Positions 1 to 7,656 of a stretch of 48,369 nucleotides of DNA are shown here, piece by piece. Under the pieces are notes generated by a model, which was given only the letters and a program-made list of their open reading frames with translations, did not search any database and had not been told where the DNA came from. The translations under genes were made by a program, and so were the position numbers. Position 1 is the first letter of the stretch, and each line of letters begins with the position of its first letter. This stretch comes from Mycolicibacterium sp. (GTDB lineage: Bacteria > Actinomycetota > Actinomycetes > Mycobacteriales > Mycobacteriaceae), in assembly GCF_016462545.1 (NCBI RefSeq), contig NZ_JAEMTA010000036.1, forward strand, positions 1-48,369, written 5' to 3'.

Positions 1-1935
1 GATCCGCACGGCCGGGTGATCTACGTCGGCAAGGCCAAGAGCCTGCGCAGCCGCCTCAACTCCTATTTCGCGGACCTGTCCGGACTCGCTCCGCGCACCA
101 GGCAGATGGTGATGACTGCGGGCAGCGTCGAGTGGACGGTCGTCGGTACCGAAGTCGAAGCGCTGCAGCTGGAATACAACTGGATCAAGGAGTTCGATCC
201 GCGGTTCAACATCCGCTACCGCGACGACAAGTCCTACCCGGTGCTCGCCGTGACGTTGAACGAGGAGTATCCCCGACTGTTCGTCTACCGCGGCCCGCGT
301 CGCAAGGGCGTGCGCTACTTCGGTCCGTACTCCCACGCCTGGGCCATCCGCGAAACGGTCGACCTCCTGACCCGGGTCTTTCCTGCGCGCACCTGCTCGG
401 CCGGGGTGTTCAAGCGGCACAACCAGATTGGTCGGCCGTGCCTGCTCGGTTACATCGACAAGTGCGCAGCGCCGTGCGTCGGACGGGTCAGTGCCGAGGA
501 GCATCGCAGGATCGTGCTCGACTTCTGCGATTTCCTGGCAGGCAAGACGGACCGTCTGGCCCGCGACATGGAGCAGCAGATGAACGCTGCCTCGGCGCAG
601 CTCGACTTCGAGCGGGCTGCCCGGCTACGGGACAACATCTCCGCGCTCAAAAGGGCGTTGGAGAAGCAGACCGTGGTCTTCGGCGACGGCACCGACGCCG
701 ACGTCGTGGCGTTCGCCGACGACGAACTCGAAGCCGCCGTGCAGGTGTTCCACGTGCGTGGCGGTCGGGTGCGGGGGCAGCGCGGCTGGGTCGTCGAGAA
801 GTCGACGGAGCCGGAGGCGACTGGTGCCGTCGTGCCGGGTGAGTCGGGTCTGAAGATTCTCGTCGAGCAGTTCCTCACCCAGTTCTACGGCGATCAGGCC
901 GAACTCGGGGGTGCTGCCGACGACCCCGCCAACCTGGTGCCGAGGCAGGTCCTGGTGCCGGTGCTGCCCGACAACGCCGACGAACTTGCCGCGTGGCTCA
1001 GCGGGCTGCGCGGGTCCAACGTGCAGCTCCGCGTGCCGGTCCGCGGCGACAAGCGGGCACTGGCCGAGACCGTGCACCGCAATGCGCAGGACGCGCTGAC
1101 GCAGCACAAGCTCAAGCGTGCCGGCGACTTCAACGCGAGATCCGAAGCGCTGCAGAGCATTCAGGAGTTCCTGGGTCTCGCCGACGCACCGCTTCGCATC
1201 GAGTGCGTGGACATCAGCCATGTCCAGGGCACCGACGTGGTGGCGTCGTTGGTGGTGTTCGAGGACGGGTTGCCGCGTAAGTCGGACTACCGGCACTACG
1301 CGATCCGCGAAGCGGCGGGCGACGGGCGCTCGGACGACGTCGCGTCGATCGCCGAGGTGACGCGGCGGCGTTTCGCGCGGCACGTCGCCGATGCCCAGGC
1401 GCCCGTGGTGGAGGACGGCAAGGCCAGACGCTTCGCCTACCCGCCCAACCTCTTCGTCGTCGACGGTGGCGCGCCCCAGGTGAACGCAGCGGCCACGGTC
1501 CTCGACGAGCTCGGCGTCACCGACGTGGCCGTCATCGGGTTGGCCAAGCGGCTCGAGGAGGTGTGGGTGCCGAACCTGGACGGGATGTCACCGGACCCGG
1601 TGATCATGCCGCGTAACAGTGACGGGCTCTACCTGCTGCAGCGCGTGCGCGACGAGGCGCACCGCTTCGCGATCAGCTACCACCGCAGCAAGCGGTCGAA
1701 ACGAATGACGGCCTCGGCACTAGACTCCGTGCGGGGACTGGGGGAGCACCGGCGCAAGGCGTTGGTGACGCACTTCGGTTCGGTCGCACGGTTGAAGGAC
1801 GCCAGCGTCGAGGAGATCACCGCGGTGCCGGGAATCGGAGTGGCCACGGCGAACGCCGTCCTCGAGGCACTCGGCGTGCCTACGATCAAGGACGACGCAT
1901 CACCGATGACGGGCCAGGAGGCGGATCGCGCATGA
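1..1935 (+). CDS. uvrC: UvrABC excinuclease subunit C (5' end missing)
   Basis: UvrC makes the two incisions flanking a bulky lesion once UvrA/UvrB has marked it. The window opens in frame inside the N-terminal GIY-YIG nuclease domain: the first five codons read DPHGR and continue into VIYVGKAKSLRSRL, so the true start lies upstream. About 644 residues are visible. Next come a UVR motif that contacts UvrB (roughly residues 180-220, QLDFERAARLRDNI), the RNase H-like second nuclease (IECVDISHVQGTDVVASL and FVVDGGAPQVNAA), and C-terminal tandem helix-hairpin-helix DNA-binding motifs (VRGLGEHRRKAL, VPGIGVATANAV). The stop overlaps the rapZ start (ATGA), suggesting translational coupling. Apart from the cut 5' end it looks intact and ordinary. 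Identification is very secure. Confidence 0.97.
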   Translation, partial: DPHGRVIYVGKAKSLRSRLNSYFADLSGLAPRTRQMVMTAGSVEWTVVGTEVEALQLEYNWIKEFDPRFNIRYRDDKSYPVLAVTLNEEYPRLFVYRGPRRKGVRYFGPYSHAWAIRETVDLLTRVFPARTCSAGVFKRHNQIGRPCLLGYIDKCAAPCVGRVSAEEHRRIVLDFCDFLAGKTDRLARDMEQQMNAASAQLDFERAARLRDNISALKRALEKQTVVFGDGTDADVVAFADDELEAAVQVFHVRGGRVRGQRGWVVEKSTEPEATGAVVPGESGLKILVEQFLTQFYGDQAELGGAADDPANLVPRQVLVPVLPDNADELAAWLSGLRGSNVQLRVPVRGDKRALAETVHRNAQDALTQHKLKRAGDFNARSEALQSIQEFLGLADAPLRIECVDISHVQGTDVVASLVVFEDGLPRKSDYRHYAIREAAGDGRSDDVASIAEVTRRRFARHVADAQAPVVEDGKARRFAYPPNLFVVDGGAPQVNAAATVLDELGVTDVAVIGLAKRLEEVWVPNLDGMSPDPVIMPRNSDGLYLLQRVRDEAHRFAISYHRSKRSKRMTASALDSVRGLGEHRRKALVTHFGSVARLKDASVEEITAVPGIGVATANAVLEALGVPTIKDDASPMTGQEADRA

Positions 1936-2837
1936 CCGATCTCCAGGACGGTCGCGCCGACGAGCTTCCGGCCGCGGGCATCGACGTCGTCCTCGTCACC
2001 GGGTTGTCGGGCGCGGGTCGGGGGACCGCGGCCAAGGTCCTCGAGGACCTTGGCTGGTATGTCGCCGACAACCTGCCGCCCGAGTTGATCGCCCGGATGG
2101 TCGAGCTGGGTCTGGCGGCTGGGTCTCGCATCACCCAGCTGGCGGTCGTGATGGACGTGCGATCCCGTGGCTTCACCGGAGACCTCGAATGGGTGCGTCA
2201 CGACCTGGCCACTCGCAACATCACGCCGCGGGTGCTCTTCCTCGAGGCCTCCGACGACATCCTCGTCCGACGCTACGAGCAGAACCGACGCAGCCATCCT
2301 CTGCAGGGCAATCAGACTCTGGCCGAGGGCATTACCGCGGAGCGCACGCTGCTGGCCCCGATCCGCGCGGCCGCCGATCTGGTGATCGACACCTCGTCAC
2401 TGCCGGTGCCCGCACTACGCGAGACCATCGAGCGCGCCTTCGCGGCCGAGACCGTGGCGCACACCAACGTGACGGTGGAGTCGTTCGGCTACAAGTACGG
2501 GCTCCCGATGGACGCGGACACGGTGATGGACGTCCGCTTCCTGCCCAACCCGCACTGGGTCGACGAGCTGCGGCCACATACCGGGCAGAACGCGGCGGTG
2601 CGGGACTACGTCCTCGGTCAACCCGGGGCGGCGGACTTCATCGACACCTACCATCGTCTGCTGGACGTCGTCATCGACGGATACCGCAGAGAGGGCAAGC
2701 GCTACATGACCGTCGCGATCGGGTGCACCGGTGGCAAGCACCGCAGCGTCGCCATCGCCGAGGCCCTCGCGGGGAGGCTCGACGGTGACGACGATCTGAC
2801 TGTGCGGGTGTTGCACCGGGATCTGGGTCGCGAATGA
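1932..2837 (+). CDS. rapZ: RapZ-family nucleotide-binding protein
   Basis: Member of the RapZ/YvcJ P-loop family (Rv1421 in M. tuberculosis); in E. coli RapZ is an RNA-binding adaptor controlling amino-sugar synthesis, but the actinobacterial role is not established. The 301-residue protein has a P-loop at residues 24-32 (GLSGAGRGT) in which Arg replaces the usual Walker A Lys, then the family block GWYVADNLPPELI. The C-terminal domain carries FGYKYGLPMDADTVMDVRFL and IGCTGGKHRSVAIAE, both diagnostic. It starts at the ATG overlapping the uvrC stop and sits directly before cuvA and whiA, the order widely conserved in Gram-positive bacteria (yvcJ-yvcK-whiA). The stop codon TGA at 2835 is part of an ATGA that also opens the MIRU-like unit. 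Confidence 0.95.
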   Translation: MTDLQDGRADELPAAGIDVVLVTGLSGAGRGTAAKVLEDLGWYVADNLPPELIARMVELGLAAGSRITQLAVVMDVRSRGFTGDLEWVRHDLATRNITPRVLFLEASDDILVRRYEQNRRSHPLQGNQTLAEGITAERTLLAPIRAAADLVIDTSSLPVPALRETIERAFAAETVAHTNVTVESFGYKYGLPMDADTVMDVRFLPNPHWVDELRPHTGQNAAVRDYVLGQPGAADFIDTYHRLLDVVIDGYRREGKRYMTVAIGCTGGKHRSVAIAEALAGRLDGDDDLTVRVLHRDLGRE

Positions 2838-2914
2838 GTTCCCGAAGAAGAGCGCGCGCGAGGATCGCAGCGAGGGACGAGCGAGGACCGGAGCGCAAGG
2901 GAGTCGAGCCATGA
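2834..2914 (+). repeat. MIRU-like intercistronic unit with a 26-codon ORF
   Basis: The spacer between rapZ and cuvA is not random. It begins with ATGAGTTCCCG (2834-2844), and the same 11 bases recur at 2911-2921 as the start of cuvA. An ORF of 26 codons opens at the ATG at 2834, overlapping the rapZ stop, and closes with the TGA at 2912, overlapping the cuvA start. The encoded peptide is very Arg/Glu-rich (ends RKGVEP). Start and stop overlapping both neighbours is the defining layout of mycobacterial interspersed repetitive units, which are described as inserting at ATGA-type coupling sites. The reading is that a unit of about 77 bp was inserted into an original rapZ-cuvA ATGA junction and duplicated it. 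The architecture is directly visible; the family assignment is inferred. Confidence 0.6.
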
Positions 2915-3912
2915 GTTCCCGGATCGTCGCGCTGGGCGGCGGCCACGGGTTGTATGCGACGCTCTCGGCCTTGCGCAGGCTGACGCCGCACGTGACGGCA
3001 GTGGTCACCGTCGCCGACGACGGCGGCTCGTCGGGCAGGTTGCGCAGCGAGCTCGATGTCGTGCCGCCGGGAGATTTGCGAATGGCATTGGCGGCGTTGG
3101 CATCCGATACTCCGCACGGACACCTCTGGGCCACCATCATGCAGCACAGGTTCGGGGGCAGCGGCGCATTGGCCGGACATCCGATCGGCAACCTGCTTCT
3201 CGCCGGTCTGAACGAAGTGCTCGCCGATCCCGTCGCAGCCCTCGACGAACTCGGCCGCATCCTGGACCTGAAGGGTCGGGTGTTGCCGATGTGTCCGATC
3301 GCCCTGCAAATCGAGGCGGACGTGGCGGGTCTGGAGGCAGATCCCAGGATGAGCCGGGTGATCCGCGGACAGGTGGCGGTGGCCACCACGGTCGGCAAGG
3401 TGCGGCGGGTACGCCTGAACCCCGGCAATCCGCCCGCCACCCGCCAGGCCATCGACGCGATCATGGCCGCCGACCTCGTGGTCCTCGGTCCAGGCTCCTG
3501 GTTCACCAGCGTCATCCCGCACGTCCTGGTGCCGCAACTGGTCGCCGCGCTTCAAGCCTCGACGGCCCGTCGCGCGTTGGTGCTCAATCTGGTGGCAGAG
3601 CCGGGCGAGACGGCGGGCTTCTCCGCAGAGCGCCATATTCACGTACTGGCGCAACATGCACCAGGATTCACCGTGCACGACATCGTGGTCGACGCGGCAC
3701 GCGTACCGGGAGAACGGGAACGGGACCAACTTCGGCATACCGCAGCCAGCCTCGAGGCTCAGGTTGAGTTTGCTGACGTTTCCAGACCTGGTACACCATT
3801 ACATGACCCGGCGAAGTTGGCTGCGGCGCTAGAGCGGGTTCGGCTGCGCGGTGGTGCACCCGTGGCGCCGACGGCTCCGACTCCGGCCGCGCGGTCGGTA
3901 GACGAGAGGTGA
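2911..3912 (+). CDS. cuvA: Gluconeogenesis factor YvcK/CuvA family protein
   Basis: YvcK/CuvA proteins bind UDP-sugars and are needed for cell shape and peptidoglycan synthesis under gluconeogenic growth; in mycobacteria CuvA (Rv1422) is reported as a PknB substrate affecting virulence. The 333-residue protein opens with the signature RIVALGGGHGLYATLSALR, then VTVADDGGSSGRLR (residues about 28-48), a Rossmann-like nucleotide-sugar site. Later family blocks are GHPIGNLLLAGL and VVLGPGSWFTSVIPHVLVP. The ATG at 2911 is preceded by the MIRU-like unit and overlaps its stop. A Pro/Ala-rich C-terminal tail follows residue 310. It lies between rapZ and whiA as in Bacillus, with 7 bp before whiA. No catalytic function is implied by the sequence. 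Confidence 0.94.
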   Translation: MSSRIVALGGGHGLYATLSALRRLTPHVTAVVTVADDGGSSGRLRSELDVVPPGDLRMALAALASDTPHGHLWATIMQHRFGGSGALAGHPIGNLLLAGLNEVLADPVAALDELGRILDLKGRVLPMCPIALQIEADVAGLEADPRMSRVIRGQVAVATTVGKVRRVRLNPGNPPATRQAIDAIMAADLVVLGPGSWFTSVIPHVLVPQLVAALQASTARRALVLNLVAEPGETAGFSAERHIHVLAQHAPGFTVHDIVVDAARVPGERERDQLRHTAASLEAQVEFADVSRPGTPLHDPAKLAAALERVRLRGGAPVAPTAPTPAARSVDER

Positions 3913-3919
3913 CGATTTC

Positions 3920-4903
3920 GTGGCGATGACAGCCGAGGTCAAGGACGAGCTCAGCCGGCTCGTGATCAACTCGGTCAGCGCGCGACGCGCGGAGGTGGCC
4001 GCCCTGCTGCGCTTCGCAGGCGGTCTGCACATCGTGGCGGGCCGGGTGGTGGTCGAGGCCGAGGTCGACCTCGGTGTCATTGCGCGACGGCTGCGCAAGG
4101 ACATTCACGATCTCTACGGCTACAACGCCGTGGTGCACGTGCTCACGGCCAGCGGTATTCGCAAGGGCACCCGCTATGTCGTCCGGGTCGCGCAGGACGG
4201 GGAGGCACTCGCCCGCCAGACGGGGCTGTTGGATCTCCGCGGCCGACCGGTGCGGGGTTTGCCCGCGCAGGTCGTGGGGGGCAGCGTCGGTGATGCCGAA
4301 GCCGCTTGGCGTGGAGCGTTCTTGGCGCACGGCTCGTTGACCGAGCCTGGGCGTTCGTCGTCCCTGGAGATCAGCTGCCCGGGCCCGGAGGCTGCCTTGG
4401 CTCTGGTCGGGGCCGCGCGTCGACTCGGTGTCAGTGCCAAGGCTCGCGAGGTGCGGGGCAGTGACCGGGTCGTGGTGCGCGACGGTGAGGCCATCGGTGC
4501 GCTGCTGACGCGGATGGGAGCCCAGGACACCCGGCTCACGTGGGAGGAGCGACGGCTGCGCCGCGAGGTGCGCGCGACGGCGAACCGGTTGGCCAACTTC
4601 GACGACGCGAACCTGCGGCGTTCGGCCCGTGCGGCGGTGGCCGCCGCGGCCCGCGTCGAACGTGCGCTCAACATCCTCGGGGACTCCGTCCCGGATCATC
4701 TGTCGGCCGCGGGTCGGTTGCGGGTGGAACACCGCCAGGCTTCACTCGAGGAACTGGGCCGCTTGGCCGAGCCGCCGATGACCAAAGACGCTGTCGCGGG
4801 CCGTATTCGGCGGCTGCTGTCCATGGCCGATCGCAAGGCGAAGCACGAGGGCATCCCGGACACCGAGTCGGCCGTGACACCCGATCTGCTGGACGACGCG
4901 TAA
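3920..4903 (+). CDS. whiA: Sporulation/cell-division regulator WhiA
   Basis: WhiA is a DNA-binding protein related to LAGLIDADG homing endonucleases but without the nuclease residues; in Streptomyces it works with WhiB-type Fe-S proteins to switch on division genes. The 327-residue protein starts MAMTAEVKDELSRL, has the LAGLIDADG-like body (AAWRGAFLAHGSLTEPGRSS) around residues 125-150, and a C-terminal helix-turn-helix (QASLEELGRLAEPPMTKDAV, about residues 270-290). A GTG at 3920 follows a GAGAGG at 3903-3908; the ATG at 3926, two codons in, is an alternative start. It closes the uvrC-rapZ-cuvA-whiA run and is tail-to-tail with the lipase gene, with only 11 bp between the stops. Confidence 0.95.
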   Translation: MAMTAEVKDELSRLVINSVSARRAEVAALLRFAGGLHIVAGRVVVEAEVDLGVIARRLRKDIHDLYGYNAVVHVLTASGIRKGTRYVVRVAQDGEALARQTGLLDLRGRPVRGLPAQVVGGSVGDAEAAWRGAFLAHGSLTEPGRSSSLEISCPGPEAALALVGAARRLGVSAKAREVRGSDRVVVRDGEAIGALLTRMGAQDTRLTWEERRLRREVRATANRLANFDDANLRRSARAAVAAAARVERALNILGDSVPDHLSAAGRLRVEHRQASLEELGRLAEPPMTKDAVAGRIRRLLSMADRKAKHEGIPDTESAVTPDLLDDA

Positions 4904-4914
4904 CGCCGAGCCCC

Positions 4915-6690
4915 TCAGGCGGCGACGGTGTTCTGAACGGGTAGCGGGTTGGCCGCCGGGTTGCTCGCCAACGCGTCGAGTACCGATGCCCATGCCTGCG
5001 GGCTGGTGAAGATGTTCGCGTGCCCGAGGATGAGCCCCGGAAAGCGTTGCTGGAGAATGATGTTCGTGACGTTCGGACCGGTCAGGGCCTGCTGGGTGTA
5101 CGGGGTGACGACCTCGTCGTCGACCGACGAGATCGTGGTGTAGAGCACCCCCGGACGGGTGTCGCCGTCGCCGTATACCTCCTGCTGGAACGGCGAACCC
5201 AGCGCCTGTTGGTAGAGCGCCGGTCCGAGTGCGTCGGCGATGCCGACGATCAGCGATCCCAGGATCGGGATCGACTGAAGGGCGCCCAGACCGTCGAAGT
5301 CGGTGCCGTGATTACTCGGTGCGATGCCGATGAGCTGCGACACCTTGGCGGCGCCGCCGAGTTCGTTGAGGTAGTACACCGGCAGGATGCCACCGCCCTG
5401 AGAGTGGCCGATCAAGATGACCTTCGGGGCGCCGGTCTCGGCGAGAACCCTGTTCACCTCGGCGGCGAGCTCCAGGCCGGACTGCCGGATGTCGCCGACG
5501 GCCTGTATGGGGAAGTTCGGGTCGGCGGTCGTATTGCCGTAGTTGAAGGTGTAGACCTTGTAGCCCGCGTTGGCCAGGACGGGTGCTCCCACCGACCAGT
5601 TGGCGCCCTGCGTCGCGGTGGTCCCGTTGAGCAGGATGATCGGCAGCGGATGCTCCGGCGTGACGGTGATCGACGGGTCGTTGGCGCCGGCGGGCGGCTT
5701 GCCCGGATTGAAGAACGCCAGCCCGTCGAGGATTCCGTAGGTGACGGGGAACGGTCCCGTCGTGGGTTCGAACACCGGCGCGCCCACGAGACCCCGACCG
5801 ACGGCGGCCGCGGCGTTGGCGACCGTGGTGGCCAGCAGGTAGGGCACGCCGAGCAGGCTGGAGGGTCCAAAGGCTTGCGCGACAAGGGTTGCGGCGGTGT
5901 GCACGGCCGACACCGTGACCGTTCCCACGTCCACCGCCAACCCTGCGAGTTGCAGGTCGAGGCGGGGCTGGATCGTCGTGACGGAGGGCGATGCGGTGAC
6001 TGCGGCGACGGTCGGGGTCACCGGTTCGGCGGCGGCCGTCGACCCGACGCTGCGCAGTGTCGGCGTCACGGTCACCGACTGCGAATGCGGCTGCGACTGC
6101 GGCGCGGTCACGGTGGCGGCAGCGGTGGCGGTGGACGGGCTCACGTTCCCGGACCGCTTCGATCCATGCGGGACGTCTTCGGCGATCTCGGGTCGCGACA
6201 CCCGGGGCGCGGTGGTGGCGACCGTCGACGAGGAGTGTCCGTTGGTGTCCGCGTCGATCGACGACGCATCGGTCGCCTGGGTGGGCTCGGTGGGTTCCTT
6301 CGCCTCCTCACCCGCACCCGCATCCCCAGCGGATTCGGTGGCGGGGCCCTTGACGTGGCTGCCCTGCACATCGGCATCCGGACCGGCGGAGGCGCCGCCG
6401 GGCGCCGGGCCGGTCGGCTTCGCCGCGCCGGGATGCCGGTCGTCACCAGGCTTCGGCCCCGAAGTCGGCCCTGCACCGGGGCTGCCCGGCTCCGACCGCT
6501 GGGCGGCGGGCGAGCTCGAGGTGCCCGCGTCGCGACCTGCATCAGACGGGCCGTCGTCGGCACGGGCAACCCCATTGCTCAGCGCACCTGCGGTGAAGAC
6601 GGCGAACACGAATGCGGCGAGGAACAACCTCAGCCATGCATGCAGGGCCGACGTGCGGCGCCCGAGGGGGTGGGCGGGACTCTCGTTCAT
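4915..6690 (-). CDS. Exported lipase-like alpha/beta hydrolase with long disordered linker
   Basis: Predicted secreted serine hydrolase of 591 residues. The ATG at 6690 is chosen because GGAGG lies six bases upstream and a clear signal peptide follows (LRLFLAAFVFAVFTAGALS, cleavage near ARA-DDG at about residue 45). Residues about 46-260 are low-complexity, rich in Pro, Ala, Gly, Ser, Thr and Glu, probably a disordered wall-spanning linker. The catalytic domain starts near residue 345 (PLPIILLNGTTATQGANW) and has the nucleophile elbow GHSQGG with Ser430, then GIAPSNHGTDFDGLG; the His is probably in GLILGHANIF near the C-terminus. This pattern fits class-2-type lipases that cleave acyl esters. 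Natural substrate unknown. It diverges from the solute-binding gene and converges on whiA. Confidence 0.85.
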   Translation of the reverse strand: MNESPAHPLGRRTSALHAWLRLFLAAFVFAVFTAGALSNGVARADDGPSDAGRDAGTSSSPAAQRSEPGSPGAGPTSGPKPGDDRHPGAAKPTGPAPGGASAGPDADVQGSHVKGPATESAGDAGAGEEAKEPTEPTQATDASSIDADTNGHSSSTVATTAPRVSRPEIAEDVPHGSKRSGNVSPSTATAAATVTAPQSQPHSQSVTVTPTLRSVGSTAAAEPVTPTVAAVTASPSVTTIQPRLDLQLAGLAVDVGTVTVSAVHTAATLVAQAFGPSSLLGVPYLLATTVANAAAAVGRGLVGAPVFEPTTGPFPVTYGILDGLAFFNPGKPPAGANDPSITVTPEHPLPIILLNGTTATQGANWSVGAPVLANAGYKVYTFNYGNTTADPNFPIQAVGDIRQSGLELAAEVNRVLAETGAPKVILIGHSQGGGILPVYYLNELGGAAKVSQLIGIAPSNHGTDFDGLGALQSIPILGSLIVGIADALGPALYQQALGSPFQQEVYGDGDTRPGVLYTTISSVDDEVVTPYTQQALTGPNVTNIILQQRFPGLILGHANIFTSPQAWASVLDALASNPAANPLPVQNTVAA

Positions 6691-6834
6691 GCCGGCCTCC
6701 GAGTCTTTGGCAAACGGACCGTAGCCGTCGCGCGACCATTGCGGCCACGGTTTGGACCGAATGGCACGAGTGACCGTGGAGGCCGGACGTCGGACCGCCA
6801 CCAACGGGTGTCGTCTGGGGTTACCGTCACCGGC
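6691..6834 (+). other. Divergent intergenic region, lipase / binding-protein genes
   Basis: 144 bp between two divergent starts. It contains the GGAGG ribosome-binding site of the lipase gene (complement of about 6695-6699). I see no convincing dyad or terminator. Promoters for both genes presumably lie here, but I could not pick a -35/-10 pair with confidence. Confidence 0.4.
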
Positions 6835-7545
6835 ATGGACACCCTGCGGGTCGGTGCGGCCTTCCCCGATCCGCCGTTCAACGGAATGGCCGATGGTGGT
6901 CTGGACGTGGACCTGATCACGGCCATCGGGGCCAGGCTGGGACGGCGTGTCGACCTCATCGCCTATGAGGGTGCCGATTTCAATGGCATCTTCGACGGGT
7001 TGGCCACCGGCGCCTACGACTGCGTCATCGCGGGCACCACCGTGACCGCGGAGCGATCCCGCCGGGCAGCCTTCGCTCCGCCGTACCTGGTGTCCGGCCA
7101 GTCACTGGCCGTCGACACGGCACGGTGTCCCGCGGTCCGTTCGGTCGACGATCTCGCCGGGTCGACCATCGGCGTCCAGCGCGGCAACACCAGCCAGGCG
7201 ATCGCCGAACGTCTCGTCGCGCAGGGCAGGGCCAAGGGGGTCCGACTGTACGACTACGGCGGCATCCGAACGGCGTTGTCCGACCTCGCCACGGGTGGAT
7301 GCGATGCGTTCATGAAGCTCGGGCCCGTGCTCACCGAGCTCGTCAGATCCATCGACGGCGTGGAGATCGTCCAGCGCGGTCTGTCCCGCGAGGACATCGC
7401 GATGGCCGTCGCGCTGGGTGACGACTCGACTCTGGCGCGAATCGCGGCGGCGCAGGCTGACCTGGAGGCCGACGGCACCCTGCAGGCGTTGCGGCGCAAA
7501 TGGCTCGGCAACCCGTATCGCGACCAGAGTCTGGCCGCCCATTGA
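6835..7545 (+). CDS. Solute-binding-fold (SBP_bac_3-like) protein without signal peptide
   Basis: A 236-residue protein with the architecture of amino-acid-type periplasmic binding proteins. LRVGAAFPDPPFNG matches the usual RVG...PPF opening, followed by DGLATGAYDCVIAGTTVTAE, the FAPPYLVSGQSL hinge block, VRSVDDLAGSTIGVQRGNT, and a C-terminal LQALRRKWLG, all typical of family 3 binding proteins. The start at ATG 6835 is chosen because homology begins right there. No signal peptide, lipobox or transmembrane segment precedes it; the in-frame codons upstream are Arg/Gly-rich and antisense to the lipase gene. It may therefore be cytoplasmic, a ligand sensor or a cyclohexadienyl-dehydratase-like enzyme. 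No permease or ATPase gene adjoins it. Ligand unknown. Confidence 0.75.
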   Translation: MDTLRVGAAFPDPPFNGMADGGLDVDLITAIGARLGRRVDLIAYEGADFNGIFDGLATGAYDCVIAGTTVTAERSRRAAFAPPYLVSGQSLAVDTARCPAVRSVDDLAGSTIGVQRGNTSQAIAERLVAQGRAKGVRLYDYGGIRTALSDLATGGCDAFMKLGPVLTELVRSIDGVEIVQRGLSREDIAMAVALGDDSTLARIAAAQADLEADGTLQALRRKWLGNPYRDQSLAAH

Positions 7546-7575
7546 CCAGCCTTCGCGTCGGGATGGTCGCACCAC

Positions 7576-7581
7576 TAGGCT
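7576..7581 (+). promoter_or_regulatory. Possible -10 box for gap operon
   Basis: TAGGCT fits the mycobacterial TANNNT -10 pattern and lies about 75 bp before the gap start, in the 111-bp region between the binding-protein gene and gap. No good -35 is paired with it, so the call is weak. The gap start itself has a strong AAGGAG ribosome-binding site at about 7645. Confidence 0.25.
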
Positions 7582-7656
7582 GACCCCCGAGCAATGTGAC
7601 GTGACAAGCGTCTGGTTGAGACGCCGGAGCATCTTCGAGATCTAAGGAGCACGACA

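Noticed and set aside
5020..6834. Long open frame antisense to the lipase gene, in frame with the binding-protein gene
   Set aside because: It mirrors codon positions of the lipase gene, encodes Arg/Gly-rich sequence with no family features, and the homology to binding proteins begins only at 6835.
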